Of a DNA stretch of 64,000 bases, positions 25,041 to 34,055 are shown piece after piece (position 1 is the stretch's first letter; every line of letters starts with the position of its first letter). The position numbers were made by a program, and so were the translations under genes. Origin of the DNA: Bacillota bacterium (GTDB taxonomy: Bacteria; Bacillota; Clostridia; Oscillospirales; Ruminococcaceae); assembly GCA_023421245.1 (NCBI GenBank), contig JAEZTV010000028.1, forward strand, positions 57,559 through 121,558, in the 5' to 3' direction. Under the pieces are notes generated by a model that was given only the letters and a program-made list of their open reading frames with translations, was not told the origin of the DNA and ran no database searches.

Positions 25041-25529
25041 TTAGTTTATGTGTTCTACAAATGCGTAGAACAGCTCATTGATATCCGGAATCAGCAGCTT
25101 GCCAGACGTTTTTACGTCCACGGCTGCAATCTTATCATCTTCTGAAAGGGCGATATAGTTAATCTGATATTTCTCCGCACGGTTAAGCCCGAGCGTACCG
25201 GTTGCGTACTGCTCGATGTTTTTAATGGACGCCTTACTGTCAAGCTGCATCTTCAGCCTCGTCTGCTCGCTTTGCAGCTCTGCGAGCGTTGCCTCGGCGC
25301 GTGACAGCTGGTCTACCGTTTCGGTGAGCATTACCCTGCTGTAAATACCCGCACTAAGTACAAGCCCCACCATGATTCCTGCGGTAACGCGGCCCATTAA
25401 CAGCATCGCGGTACGCAGACGCGATCTTGGCAATACCCTCGGAAGTTCCTTGGGTACCGGTTTTACCTTTCGCTGCCTGTTCTCAAATAATGAAAGGTCA
25501 TATGCAAGATTTTCCGCCACGGTACTCAC
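25041..25529 (-). CDS. ftsL: FtsL-like division protein
   Basis: 162 residues, probable GTG start (25529, or 25520 with AGGGGT 7 bases upstream). Basic cytoplasmic part (RQRKVKPVPKELPRVLPRSR), one membrane helix (~42-63), then a coiled coil (LSRAEATLAELQSEQTRLKM) and the short DivIC/FtsL motif around IEQYATGTLGLNRAEKYQINYI. Position between rsmH and the transpeptidase is that of ftsL. Sequence similarity in this family is weak, so the call rests on architecture and position. Confidence 0.8.
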   Translation of the reverse strand: MSTVAENLAYDLSLFENRQRKVKPVPKELPRVLPRSRLRTAMLLMGRVTAGIMVGLVLSAGIYSRVMLTETVDQLSRAEATLAELQSEQTRLKMQLDSKASIKNIEQYATGTLGLNRAEKYQINYIALSEDDKIAAVDVKTSGKLLIPDINELFYAFVEHIN

Positions 25530-25551
25530 CCCTGATGAAAATAATTACAGA

Positions 25552-26475
25552 CTAGAGTTTCTCAATTGCCCTGAGCTTTGCGCTGCGGCTGCGCGGGTTA
25601 TCGGCAAGCTCCTCCCCGGATGCCTCGACCGGTTTTTTGAATACCAGCTTGCCTTTTGGAACATTGCCGCACACACAGACCGGGAATTGCGGCGGACAGG
25701 TGCAGCCTTTGCACTGTGCCGCGAAACATTGCTTTGCAATACGATCTTCCAGCGAATGAAAGGTGATAACACATAATCTGCCGCCCGGTACAAGCAGCTT
25801 GAATGCATCGTTAAGCGCACCGGCAAGCATCTCAAGCTCCCCATTGACAGCAATGCGCAGCGCCTGAAAGGTGCGGCGCGCGGGATGAGCGTCCCGCATT
25901 GCCGCGGCAGGCAGTGCGCTTTTTATAACATCCACAAGCTCATAGGTAGTGGTGATAGGGCTTTGCTGTCTTGCCGATACAATCGCCTGTGCAATCCTGC
26001 GGGAAAAGCGTTCTTCGCCGTATTCCCACAGTATCTTTGCAATCTCCTGAGCAGATGCGTTGTTTACGATATCCTTTGCGGAAGGGCCCTGTGCACTCAT
26101 ACGCATATCGAGCGGCCCGTCCTGCCGATAAGAAAATCCGCGTTCGGGGGTGTCGAGCTGATAGGAGGATACCCCCAAATCGAGAAGCATTCCGTCAATC
26201 TTTTCAATGCCAAGGCCCGCAAGCACATCCATAGTCTGCGAGAAATCCGCATGCACCACCTGCGCTGTGGGATAGGCCGAAAGGCGAAGTGTAGCTGCCT
26301 GAACGGCATCGGGATCTTTATCAACGGCAATCAATCTGCCGGTTGTCAAGCGGCGCGCAATCTCGGCGCTATGCCCTGCACCCCCCGCTGTGCCGTCAAC
26401 ATATATACCATCTGGTTTAATCGCGAGGGCATCCATGCATTCGTGAAGCAATACCGAGGTGTGAAAAAACTCCAA
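25552..26475 (-). CDS. rsmH: 16S rRNA (cytosine1402-N4)-methyltransferase RsmH
   Basis: 307 residues, TTG start (AAAGGGGCG upstream). SAM-binding YVDGTAGGAGHSAEIAR near 25, LGVSSYQLDTPERGFSYR near 100, LDMRMS near 125, and a C-terminal CxCPPQFPVCVCG cluster, all as in RsmH (MraW). Methylates the ribosomal P-site base C1402. Standard second gene of the dcw cluster. Confidence 0.97.
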   Translation of the reverse strand: MEFFHTSVLLHECMDALAIKPDGIYVDGTAGGAGHSAEIARRLTTGRLIAVDKDPDAVQAATLRLSAYPTAQVVHADFSQTMDVLAGLGIEKIDGMLLDLGVSSYQLDTPERGFSYRQDGPLDMRMSAQGPSAKDIVNNASAQEIAKILWEYGEERFSRRIAQAIVSARQQSPITTTYELVDVIKSALPAAAMRDAHPARRTFQALRIAVNGELEMLAGALNDAFKLLVPGGRLCVITFHSLEDRIAKQCFAAQCKGCTCPPQFPVCVCGNVPKGKLVFKKPVEASGEELADNPRSRSAKLRAIEKL

Positions 26476-26518
26476 GACGGAACGCCCCTTTCCTATCCGG
26501 CAAGCCTATTACGCGATA

Positions 26519-26938
26519 CTAAAACCCGAGCTCGTCCATGATGTCCTTAATACTATCCGCAGTAAGCGCTGCGTTTTGCTCATCCCATTTTGCCTTGTCC
26601 CAGATCTCGGCACGAACCGATGCACCGATAATCATGATATCCTTTTCAAGCCCCGCAAACTGCCTGAGACTGGGCGGGATAAGAACACGGCCGTTTTTGT
26701 CGATCTCCGCTTCGCACGCGCCTGAAAAGAAAAAACGCTGCAAGGCACTTGCCTTTGAGAATGGCAGCGCGTTAATCTTGTCCTGTAGCACCTTCCATTG
26801 ATCGGCAGGATAAACAAACAGGCAATCACCGGTGCCCTTTGCGATGATGAAATGCTCGCCGAGGTCCGCTCTTAGCTTGGACGGAAAGACAGCGCGTCCT
26901 TTTGGGTCGAGGGTATGCGCAAACTCACCCATCAGCAT
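26519..26938 (-). CDS. mraZ: Transcriptional regulator MraZ
   Basis: 139 residues from ATG 26938 (GGTGGTGATAGAA upstream); an earlier in-frame start is unlikely. Two SpoVT/AbrB-like halves with GEFAHTLDPKGRAVFPSKLR and EAEIDKNGRVLIPPSLRQFA, each with the DxxGR loop. First gene of the cluster; MraZ proteins repress their own promoter by binding short repeats. Four such repeats occur at 27011-27050. Confidence 0.96.
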   Translation of the reverse strand: MLMGEFAHTLDPKGRAVFPSKLRADLGEHFIIAKGTGDCLFVYPADQWKVLQDKINALPFSKASALQRFFFSGACEAEIDKNGRVLIPPSLRQFAGLEKDIMIIGASVRAEIWDKAKWDEQNAALTADSIKDIMDELGF

Positions 26939-27010
26939 TTCTATCACCACCTTTATTACCAGGCTGTGCGCCACCGGTAATACTTCATATATGAAAACCG
27001 GAGACTTATA

Positions 27011-27050
27011 CCCCACTATAAACCACTACAAACCACTTCGAACCACTTTT
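27011..27050 (-). promoter_or_regulatory. MraZ operator: four AGTGG repeats with 10-bp period
   Basis: CCACT occurs at 27013, 27023, 27033 and 27043, exactly one helical turn apart. On the coding strand this is four (A/T)AGTGG units. MraZ boxes in other bacteria (TGGGN or GTGG-type repeats with 10-bp spacing ahead of mraZ) have this form. The array begins at the predicted transcription start, suited to repression. Confidence 0.8.
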
Positions 27051-27055
27051 CTATC

Positions 27056-27084
27056 ATTATAACGAGGAATTATGTAAAATGCAA
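27056..27084 (-). promoter_or_regulatory. PmraZ, sigma-A type promoter of the dcw cluster
   Basis: On the - strand: TTGCAT (27079-27084), 17-base spacer, TATAAT (27056-27061). The predicted start at about 27049 falls at the first MraZ box. Confidence 0.85.
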
Positions 27085-27337
27085 TAGCCTTTACGCAATA
27101 TCCCGGAATGAAGGTGCAGGATTATCATTATGCACAAAAACCATGGCATTTATTTCATAACTATTCTAATTTTTCAAATGAAGCGAACGCACAAAAAACG
27201 CGGTAGATATGCCGAAATCTAGCAGAAATTCGCGTACATATGTTCTTTGTTTTTGCGGCCAAATTGAAAAACCGCCTGCATCCTGCGCAAATACAGCGCA
27301 GGATGCAGGCGATAGAGGTGTCACAATATTATGTATA
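27085..27337. other. Intergenic region between PmraZ and the next operon's terminator
   Basis: About 250 A+T-rich bases. It holds the terminator at 27262-27310. Apart from that and the upstream flank of the mraZ promoter I see no gene or repeat. Confidence 0.5.
27262..27310 (-). terminator. Intrinsic terminator after the coiled-coil gene
   Basis: Perfect 15-bp stem GCCTGCATCCTGCGC / complement around a 7-base loop (27274-27310). On the - strand it is followed by GGTTTTTC. Confidence 0.9.
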
Positions 27338-27808
27338 CTAGATATTGGTGTTCTTTGCCCCTGATTTCATTTGCTGACGTACGGTCTTTACCTTGTTCAA
27401 GCTGACGGTTAGGGTTTCCTCCGCCGAACGTACGATCTCATCCACGTATTCTGTGGTCAACTGGCGTATCTCGCGGGACTTCTTTTGTGCGCTGCCGATA
27501 ATCTCCTGCGCATGCGCCTGCGATTGCCGTGTAATCTCGCTTGCCGCAACCATTGCGCGCGCGCGTTCTTCTGCGCGGGCAACAATTGCATCGGCCTCTC
27601 GTTTGGCTTCACTGATAATCTCGGCACGGTCGGACACGATGGCCTTTGCCTGTTTAATCTCGTTGGGCAGCGACAGCCGTACATCATCCATCAGTTCACG
27701 CAGACGAACCACATCAATTACACATCGTCCGCCGGAAAGCGGCATCGCCCATGAAGTATCAATCAGCTCGTCCATCAAATCGAGCGCTTCGTCAATGTTC
27801 ATCGTCAT
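27338..27808 (-). CDS. Coiled-coil protein (ATPase subunit B/H-like, unknown role)
   Basis: 156 residues, GGGAGG 9 bases before ATG. Nearly all helical with a long Ala/Glu/Arg-rich coiled coil from ~50 to 140 (EIISEAKREADAIVARAEER). Such proteins are often labelled ATP synthase subunit B or V-type H subunit by composition, but there is no membrane anchor and no ATPase gene nearby. A similar gene commonly sits beside coaD/rsmD in Clostridia. Function unknown; a cytoskeletal or DivIVA-like part is possible. Confidence 0.6.
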   Translation of the reverse strand: MTMNIDEALDLMDELIDTSWAMPLSGGRCVIDVVRLRELMDDVRLSLPNEIKQAKAIVSDRAEIISEAKREADAIVARAEERARAMVAASEITRQSQAHAQEIIGSAQKKSREIRQLTTEYVDEIVRSAEETLTVSLNKVKTVRQQMKSGAKNTNI

Positions 27809-27860
27809 ACGGTAACATCCTCCCTAATCGGTGAAATCAGCAACACAGTCTGTTGAGGCT

Positions 27861-28355
27861 TTATTGATTCTCCGGACAAATCCGGTCACGAATCCGGTCC
27901 AGTATGGCGGCGGGGACAAAGTCAGAGATGTTTCCGCCAAAGCTTGCCACCTGCTTGACAATACTGGAGCTGAGATACATGTTTTCCATGCTGGTGGGCA
28001 CAAACACCGTCTCCGCTTCGGGGTATAGTTTTTTATTGACCAAAGCCATTTGAAACTCATACTCAAAATCGGACACCGCGCGCAGTCCTTTGACAATGGC
28101 CACGGCACCCTGCTTCAGCGCGTAATCGGCAAGCAACCCTTCAAACATATCCACCCGAATGTTGGGCAGATGGTCGGTAACCGCATGAATCATATCCATG
28201 CGTTCCTGCGGGGTAAAGCTTGGGTTCTTTGCGGGGTTATGTACCACCAATACAATAACCTCGTCAAACAACCTTGATGCGCGTGTAATAATATCAAGAT
28301 GCCCCTTGGTAACCGGGTCGAAGCTTCCGGGACAGATGGCGAGCTTCATCGTCAT
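27861..28355 (-). CDS. coaD: Phosphopantetheine adenylyltransferase CoaD
   Basis: ~164 residues. The start at 28355 (AAAGG 7 bases upstream) is preferred; ATG 28349 is an alternative. Nucleotidyltransferase signature CPGSFDPVTKGHLDII at the N-terminus (T/HxGH motif) and ENMYLSSSIVKQVASFGG near 120, exactly as in CoaD. Makes dephospho-CoA from 4'-phosphopantetheine. rsmD is the usual upstream neighbour, as here. Confidence 0.96.
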   Translation of the reverse strand: MTMKLAICPGSFDPVTKGHLDIITRASRLFDEVIVLVVHNPAKNPSFTPQERMDMIHAVTDHLPNIRVDMFEGLLADYALKQGAVAIVKGLRAVSDFEYEFQMALVNKKLYPEAETVFVPTSMENMYLSSSIVKQVASFGGNISDFVPAAILDRIRDRICPENQ

Positions 28356-28417
28356 CCTCACACCTTTCCCGTTTGATGCCGCAGCACGGCAAAAAAACCA
28401 TAAGTTTGTAAGTGAAA

Positions 28418-28963
28418 TCAGTCTTCCGCCGGTCTGCGGTAGACACTAAGCATAGAGGCGCCGTGGCGGTAATCCTTCTTTACCGTAAGCTCACCGATTG
28501 TTTCGGGAACCCCGATGCGCTTAGCTGTTTCGCAAATAAGCACACCCGACGGACTTACGTGTACGGCGCACAGTTCCAATACCTCCGCCAAGCCCTCCAT
28601 CGCGTAGGGTGGGTCGAGCAGCAGGATATCAAATACATCGTGTGTATTCTTTAAGAAAGAGACAGCATCCATAGCGGCAACACGTGCCTGCTGAAGAAAC
28701 GCGGTGCGCATAAGATTTGTTTTTATCAGCTCTGTGCTTGTCCGTGACTGGTCAATAAATACACAGCTTGCCGCACCACGGCTGAGCGCTTCGATACCAA
28801 GCTGTCCGGAGCCCGCATATAGGTCGAGCACACGTGCACCCTCCAGCTCAAAATGGATGATGCTAAATAGCGCCTCCTTCACCTTGTCGGAGGTTGGGCG
28901 GGTATCTCTGCCTTCGGGAGAAAGCAGCTTCATGCCCTTTGCCTTGCCGGTAATTACACGCAT
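28418..28963 (-). CDS. rsmD: 16S rRNA (guanine966-N2)-methyltransferase RsmD
   Basis: 181 residues. MRVITGKAKGMKL at the N-terminus, TSDKVKEALFSII, SAM motif VLDLYAGSGQLGIEALSRGA, and catalytic DPPY in LLLDPPYAMEG. Modifies G966 of 16S rRNA in the 30S subunit. A good promoter lies at 29068-29096. Confidence 0.95.
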   Translation of the reverse strand: MRVITGKAKGMKLLSPEGRDTRPTSDKVKEALFSIIHFELEGARVLDLYAGSGQLGIEALSRGAASCVFIDQSRTSTELIKTNLMRTAFLQQARVAAMDAVSFLKNTHDVFDILLLDPPYAMEGLAEVLELCAVHVSPSGVLICETAKRIGVPETIGELTVKKDYRHGASMLSVYRRPAED

Positions 28964-29067
28964 AATAATTGACCATGCCTTTCCGGAATTGTATGCAAGC
29001 CGTTTTGCCGGTTAAATCGGCAGCGACACATGTATGAATTTATTGTTATCATAATATTGTCTTTACT

Positions 29068-29096
29068 ATTATGAGACAAGATGAATTTGATGTCAA
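29068..29096 (-). promoter_or_regulatory. Sigma-A type promoter ahead of rsmD-coaD
   Basis: On the - strand: TTGACA (29091-29096), 17-base spacer, CATAAT (29068-29073). Confidence 0.75.
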
Positions 29097-29141
29097 GCCG
29101 AGAATAAAGGCTAAGCGCAAAAACGCTATAAGAACCTGTTG

Positions 29142-30983
29142 TTATTCTTTCTCATGGAAATGATCGTATACCCGCTGTGCGGCAGAACGCGTCATTCCTT
29201 GTACGGCGGCAAGTGTTTCGACATCCGCCTCTTTAATGGCACGCAGCGTCTTCATGCCCTTGAGCAAGGCCGTGGCGCGTTTCGGGCCGATGCCTTCAAT
29301 CTCGGTGAGTGTAGAAGAAAAGCCCGTCTTTTTATGCTTTAGCCGCTGATATTCGATGGCGTAACGATGCACCTCATCCTGAATCCTCGTCAGCAGCATA
29401 AACGCGTTTTTGTGCGCGGAAATGGATATCTCTCCCCCGTCGGCCGCAATCGCCCTTGTGCGGTGGCGGTCATCCTTGACCATACCGAACACGGGGATAG
29501 TAAGCCCGCTTGCCCGTATAATAGGCGTGATGACCGAAACATGCCCCTTGCCGCCATCGAGCAAAATGAGGTCGGGCAGCCGCCCAAAGCCTTTTCCGCT
29601 TTCCTTTTCCTGCTCGTAACGCGCAATACGGCGGGATAAAACCTCGCTCATCGCCCCGTAATCATTTTGTTCGGTAATCGTCTTGATGGAAAAGCGCTTA
29701 TATGCTGCGCGAAGCGGCTGTGCGTGCTCAAATACCACCATGCCCGCCACCATTGCGGAGGAACCGAGGTTTGAGATATCGTATGCCTCAATGTAGTCGG
29801 GCGCCTTGGATAGCCCCAACAGGCGCGCAAGCTCATCAAGCGCGGCGACATCCTTGCCCTTCTTGCCGCTTTCCTGCCCAACCAGCTCCGCAGCATTGGT
29901 TTTCGCCATCTCAACAAGGCGCACCTGTTCACCGCGCCTGGGAAGATGCAGCACGCATTTTCTGCCTGACCGCTCGGAGAGGAATCGTTCAATGAGCGGT
30001 AAATCGTCTACCTCGCCGTCGAGCGATACTTGCCGCGGAATCTCGTTTTGTGCGGAATAGTAACGCACTACAAACTCACTGCGTGCCGCGGTAAGCCCTT
30101 CAATCTCCCCTAGGGGAAAGCTTAGCTTATCCACCAGTCGGTGGCCGCGAAACTGGATAACAACGGCATATGCCTGTTCGTTGCCCTGTGCAAGCGCAAT
30201 GACATCCTGATCCGGTGTGCCGGTGTACATTACCTTTTGATGCTCGCCGATCTTTCGGATGCTCTCGATGCGGTCCCGCACACGTGCGGCACGTTCGAAC
30301 TGCAGATTCTCAGCAGCCTGTTCCATCTGCTCGATTAAAAGACGGATGATGTCGCCGCTGTCGCTGCGCAAAAAAGAGACCGCCTGTTCCAGCGTCTGGG
30401 TGTACTCCTCCTCACTGATATTGCCTTTGCACACACCCATACAACGTTTAATGTGAAAGTTGAGGCAGGGGCGCCCCTTTTTAAAATCACCGGGAAAGCT
30501 CCGCGAGCAGGTTGGCAGGCGAAACGCCGTGTTTGCCTCTTCTACCGCTTGCGTGACAGCAAAAGAGCTGACATAGGGGCCGATATAGGTTGCGCCGTCA
30601 TCGGCAAGCTGTTTTACCGCGGAGATGCGTCCCCACGTCTCGCCCGAGATGCGGATGTAGTGATAGCCCTTATCATCCTTAAGGAGTATGTTGTATTTTG
30701 GAGAATTTTGCTTGATGAGGCTGCATTCCAGCACCAGTGCCTCAAACTCGCTTTCGGTCACGATATAGTCGTAATCATAAACCTGTGACACCATCTTTTC
30801 CACCTTGGGAAGGTGGTCAGCATCCTTACGGAAATAGCTCGTTACACGCTTTTTCAGGTTTTTTGCCTTGCCGATATAGATGAGCTCGCCCTGCTTGTTT
30901 TTCATCAGATAACAGCCGGGCGCAGAGGTGAGTGTTTTGGTTTTATTACGCAAAAACCGAAGCCTTGTATTTTCCACCATCAT
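29142..30983 (-). CDS. uvrC: Excinuclease ABC subunit C (UvrC)
   Basis: 613 residues, normal length. GIY-YIG nuclease domain (PGCYLMKNKQGELIYIGKAK), a Cys cluster region, UVR domain (IEQMEQAAENLQFERAARVRD in segments), RNase H-like C-terminal nuclease (YDISNLGSSAMVAGMVVFE, LPDLILLDGGKGHV) and tandem HhH motifs (EIEGIGPKRATALLKG). Makes both incisions in nucleotide excision repair. Confidence 0.97.
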   Translation of the reverse strand: MMVENTRLRFLRNKTKTLTSAPGCYLMKNKQGELIYIGKAKNLKKRVTSYFRKDADHLPKVEKMVSQVYDYDYIVTESEFEALVLECSLIKQNSPKYNILLKDDKGYHYIRISGETWGRISAVKQLADDGATYIGPYVSSFAVTQAVEEANTAFRLPTCSRSFPGDFKKGRPCLNFHIKRCMGVCKGNISEEEYTQTLEQAVSFLRSDSGDIIRLLIEQMEQAAENLQFERAARVRDRIESIRKIGEHQKVMYTGTPDQDVIALAQGNEQAYAVVIQFRGHRLVDKLSFPLGEIEGLTAARSEFVVRYYSAQNEIPRQVSLDGEVDDLPLIERFLSERSGRKCVLHLPRRGEQVRLVEMAKTNAAELVGQESGKKGKDVAALDELARLLGLSKAPDYIEAYDISNLGSSAMVAGMVVFEHAQPLRAAYKRFSIKTITEQNDYGAMSEVLSRRIARYEQEKESGKGFGRLPDLILLDGGKGHVSVITPIIRASGLTIPVFGMVKDDRHRTRAIAADGGEISISAHKNAFMLLTRIQDEVHRYAIEYQRLKHKKTGFSSTLTEIEGIGPKRATALLKGMKTLRAIKEADVETLAAVQGMTRSAAQRVYDHFHEKE

Positions 30984-31015
30984 CCATCCTAAATCTATCT
31001 AAATTAAAAATCAAT

Positions 31016-31053
31016 AACAAAAAACGCGCCGCCGAATTGAAGGCGACGCGTTT
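31016..31053 (-). terminator. Intrinsic terminator after the HPr gene
   Basis: 12-bp stem AAACGCGTCGCC / GGCGGCGCGTTT (one mismatch or G-T) with an 8-base loop, 31022-31053. On the - strand it runs into TTTTTTGTTAT. Confidence 0.85.
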
Positions 31054-31066
31054 ATGCAACATTATG

Positions 31067-31330
31067 TTACTCTGCAAAACCGGATTCAACAAGCTTAAAC
31101 AGGCCTTCAGCAGCCTGCTGCTCATCGGCGCCATCGGCAATAATACGAATTGCGGTTCCGCCTACAATACCCAGAGAGAGTACACCCAAAAGGCTTTTGG
31201 CATTTACTCTGCGTTCTTCCTTCTCTACCCAGATGGAAGACTTGTACTCATTTGCCTTCTGAATAAAGAATGTTGCGGGACGCGCATGCAAGCCAACCTG
31301 ATTCTGGACGATTACATCTTTTACAAACAT
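31067..31330 (-). CDS. ptsH: HPr phosphocarrier protein
   Basis: 87 residues. The active His is present in VGLHARPAT (residue ~15) and the regulatory Ser in NAKSLLGVLSLG (~46). Both being present makes it a full HPr rather than Crh, which lacks the His. HPr passes phosphate from enzyme I to sugar-specific PTS enzymes, and Ser-P HPr acts with CcpA. It stands alone with its own promoter and terminator; ptsI is not adjacent. Confidence 0.92.
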   Translation of the reverse strand: MFVKDVIVQNQVGLHARPATFFIQKANEYKSSIWVEKEERRVNAKSLLGVLSLGIVGGTAIRIIADGADEQQAAEGLFKLVESGFAE

Positions 31331-31387
31331 AAACTTTTCCTCTCTTGCAGCGATATTTCAAATAAGCGATGACCATGTATAGTTATT

Positions 31388-31415
31388 ATTATAACATAAT
31401 TGCTTTATGCGTCAA
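31388..31415 (-). promoter_or_regulatory. Sigma-A type promoter of the HPr gene
   Basis: On the - strand: TTGACG (31410-31415), 16-base spacer, TATAAT (31388-31393), about 57 bases before the start codon. Confidence 0.85.
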
Positions 31416-31501
31416 CGAAAAAGCGATGATAAAGGCGGAGCGAAGCATAAATTCTGCGTGTCTTCCAATAAACTGATTGCCCCTCACCTTCAACTTGTGC
31501 A

Positions 31502-32227
31502 TTATACCCACATATTTTTCAACATTATCAGCAGGTTATATAGTATTGGAATAAGTAATGCCGGCAGCATCCCTATCGTTCGTATTTTTCCGATTTTCAT
31601 CAGGTTTATACCAATACAGATGACAATGGCAAAGCCTACAAGGCATAACGAATCCACAACACGATCGGTAAAAAATGCGGACAATGCACCCGCACCCAGA
31701 CTGATTGCCCCCTGATACACAAGCACCGGAACAAAGGAAAACAACACACCGACACCAAGCGTTGCCGTCAGCACAACGGCACTGATGCCATCCAGCGCGC
31801 TCTTTATGTAAAGGATGGTGCGGTCACCAAGCAGCGCGTCGTTAAATGAGCCGATAATCGACATTGCGCCGACGCAGTAGAGCATAGATGCGGAAATCAG
31901 GCCTTTGGAAAAGCCCTCGCCGCCAATCTTCTTCTCCAGTCGCAGACCGGCCGCGGTAAGACGTTCCTCCAGCCGAAGGCCCTCGCCGATAATCGTGCCG
32001 ATTACAAGGCTGATAATAAGCAGCATTGTACCATCGGCGGAGATTTTGCCGTTTTCGCCCACCGTTACCATCGCGGTCATCACACCCGAGATGCCGACGA
32101 CGACTACCGCCAAGCCCACCGCTACCTGTATGCTTTCGCTGATACGCTGGGGTATCCCCTTTTTGAGCAAAAGCCCGACCAACGCACCCGCAATGATGGT
32201 GGCGGCGTTCACCAGTGTTCCTGTCAT
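31502..32227 (-). CDS. DUF554 family membrane protein (YdfK/YqgA-type)
   Basis: 241 residues, seven hydrophobic segments. Opens with TGTLVNAATIIAGALVGLLL and has GKISADGTMLLIISLVIGTIIGEGLRLEERL, the DUF554 pattern. Probable transporter-like membrane protein of unknown substrate. It takes the place behind trmD where rplS usually sits. Confidence 0.85.
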   Translation of the reverse strand: MTGTLVNAATIIAGALVGLLLKKGIPQRISESIQVAVGLAVVVVGISGVMTAMVTVGENGKISADGTMLLIISLVIGTIIGEGLRLEERLTAAGLRLEKKIGGEGFSKGLISASMLYCVGAMSIIGSFNDALLGDRTILYIKSALDGISAVVLTATLGVGVLFSFVPVLVYQGAISLGAGALSAFFTDRVVDSLCLVGFAIVICIGINLMKIGKIRTIGMLPALLIPILYNLLIMLKNMWV

Positions 32228-32294
32228 AAGTTATATCCATACCTTTCCGGGTGCTGCGCCTATCCCATACGCAGCCGCCTTTGCCTGTAGCAGG

Positions 32295-33038
32295 TTATCC
32301 CTCATCTTGCTGTTTAAGCTCATCTAAAAATGCAAGATCCTTATTATCGAGCTGCGCGCTGCCGAGCATATCCTTTCGCTTGCGATACGTGTTCTCAAGC
32401 ATGCGCTCTCGCCGCCACTTTTCAATGTTGGCATGATGCCCCGAAAGCAGCACCTCGGGTACCGCCATGCCCTCCCATTCGGGCGGACGGGTATACTGCG
32501 GATATTCCAGCAGCCCCGCGTAGTGGCTTTCGCGCTCAAAGCTTTCGTCGCTTGCAAGCACACCCCCGCACATGCGCGCGACTGCATCCACCAGTACCAG
32601 CGCGGGCAGTTCCCCGCCGGTGAGAACATAATCGCCAATCGAGATCTCCTCATCCACAATGCAGTCGATAATGCGCTGGTCTACACCCTCGTAGTGGCCG
32701 CACAAGATAAACAGCGAGCTATCCATGCGCGAAAGCTCTACCGCCCGCTGCTGGGTAAGCGGTACCCCCTGCGGCGACATGTAGATGACATGCGGCTTTT
32801 GGGGCAGCATATCGCATACCGCACGATAACAACGATAGATAGGTTCTGCCTGCATCAGCATACCCATGCCGCCGCCGTAGGGAGAATCATCCACACGGCG
32901 GTGCTTGTCCTGTGTATAATCGCGGATATCGTGACAATGGCACGCAATCGCTCCGGCGCGGATGGCCCTGCCGGTTATACTCTCGCCCACCACCGCTTCG
33001 CACATAGCGGGAAACAGGGTGGCTATATCAAAACGCAT
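32295..33038 (-). CDS. trmD: tRNA (guanine37-N1)-methyltransferase TrmD
   Basis: 247 residues from ATG 33038 (AAGGATGGTG upstream); the longer open frame upstream overlaps rimM and is not real. Starts MRFDIATLFPAMCEAV. Trefoil-knot SAM site: DSPYGGGMGMLMQ, LCGHYEGVDQRI, and ISIGDYVLTGGELPALV. Methylates G37 next to the anticodon, preventing frameshifts. Confidence 0.97.
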   Translation of the reverse strand: MRFDIATLFPAMCEAVVGESITGRAIRAGAIACHCHDIRDYTQDKHRRVDDSPYGGGMGMLMQAEPIYRCYRAVCDMLPQKPHVIYMSPQGVPLTQQRAVELSRMDSSLFILCGHYEGVDQRIIDCIVDEEISIGDYVLTGGELPALVLVDAVARMCGGVLASDESFERESHYAGLLEYPQYTRPPEWEGMAVPEVLLSGHHANIEKWRRERMLENTYRKRKDMLGSAQLDNKDLAFLDELKQQDEG

Positions 33039-33054
33039 ACCGGTTTCACCATCC

Positions 33055-33573
33055 TTATCTTGATTCTTCCGGATGAAACAGTCCATCAAGCGGACGGATT
33101 TTAATGATTCCCGCGTCCGGATCGGTGCTGATGACCACCTGTGGGATAGCGGGGATGAGATGCTCCTTCTCCCCGTCTTTGAGCACATATACATCGTTTG
33201 CGCCCGTCTGCATTACATCGGTGAGCACACCGTACTGCACCGCGGTGTCTGCATCCACAACTGCCGCACCGATGAGATCCTGCACAAAATATTCATCCTG
33301 TTCAAGGCGGGCGTCCTCGCGATTGAGGTAGAGCACCTGTTTGCGCAGAGGGATGGCATCCTCGATAGAATCGATTCCCGCAAATTTTAATATGACAATG
33401 TTTTTATGCACGCGCGCACGCTGTACGGCATATTCTTGCGCGCCTTTTTTGAGATACACCCGCTTTAAGGAAGCCAGAAACTCGGGGGCATCGCACCATG
33501 GGTAGACGCGTACCTCACCCTGTATGCCGTGGGTGGTTACTACCTCGCCGCATTCTAAAAACTGTTTCTTCAT
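33055..33573 (-). CDS. rimM: Ribosome maturation factor RimM
   Basis: 172 residues from ATG 33573. N-terminal beta barrel (LECGEVVTTHGIQGEVRVYP) and C-terminal PRC barrel (YFVQDLIGAAVVD, VLKDGEKEHLIPAIPQVV). Binds S19 and assists 30S head assembly. Ends 17 bases before trmD. Confidence 0.95.
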   Translation of the reverse strand: MKKQFLECGEVVTTHGIQGEVRVYPWCDAPEFLASLKRVYLKKGAQEYAVQRARVHKNIVILKFAGIDSIEDAIPLRKQVLYLNREDARLEQDEYFVQDLIGAAVVDADTAVQYGVLTDVMQTGANDVYVLKDGEKEHLIPAIPQVVISTDPDAGIIKIRPLDGLFHPEESR

Positions 33574-33701
33574 TTTATAAACCCCAGGGCACACACCCTG
33601 TTTTTCCTTTTGGTTTTGACCCGATTTCAGGCGTTTACTTACACCACGCAAAGCACGGGGAAAGCACTCCGCCTCCCCCGTTTGTGCATCACAGACGCAT
33701 A

Positions 33702-33935
33702 CTAGTCAATCTCTACCGCTACCTTGTCACCCGTGCGGCTTGCCGCTGCACGCATTACGGTACGGATTGCCTTGGCAATTCTGCCCTGCTTGCCGATAAC
33801 GCGTCCCATATCGTCGGGACCGACATGCAGGTGGTAAACCACCACGCCCTCGGCATCCGGCTCATCCACCGTAACGCTGACGGCGGATTTATCTTCCACC
33901 AGCCCCGAAGCCAGTGTGATAAGCAGTTTTTCCAT
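33702..33935 (-). CDS. khpA: KH-domain RNA-binding protein KhpA
   Basis: 77 residues from ATG 33935. Single KH domain with the GxxG loop in VIGKQGRIAKAIRTVMRAAA. Family members (YlqC/KhpA) pair with KhpB/Jag and bind many RNAs, affecting cell shape and division in streptococci. Position between rpsP and rimM is standard. Confidence 0.93.
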   Translation of the reverse strand: MEKLLITLASGLVEDKSAVSVTVDEPDAEGVVVYHLHVGPDDMGRVIGKQGRIAKAIRTVMRAAASRTGDKVAVEID

Positions 33936-34055
33936 CGATAACAGCCCTGCCTTTCCGGCTTTATGCCTGTGGCATAAAGCCATTGTTCCCATGCCTTCGC
34001 CACTGCATACGCTGTGGCGAAGGCAATATTACGCAAATTCACGGTATCTCTAAGC

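Noticed and set aside
27011..27050. Four short repeats resembling a CRISPR-like or microsatellite array
   Set aside because: Units are only 10 bp with no spacers, and the position at PmraZ fits an operator.
31067..31330. Crh instead of HPr
   Set aside because: The active-site His in GLHARPAT is present, which Crh lacks.
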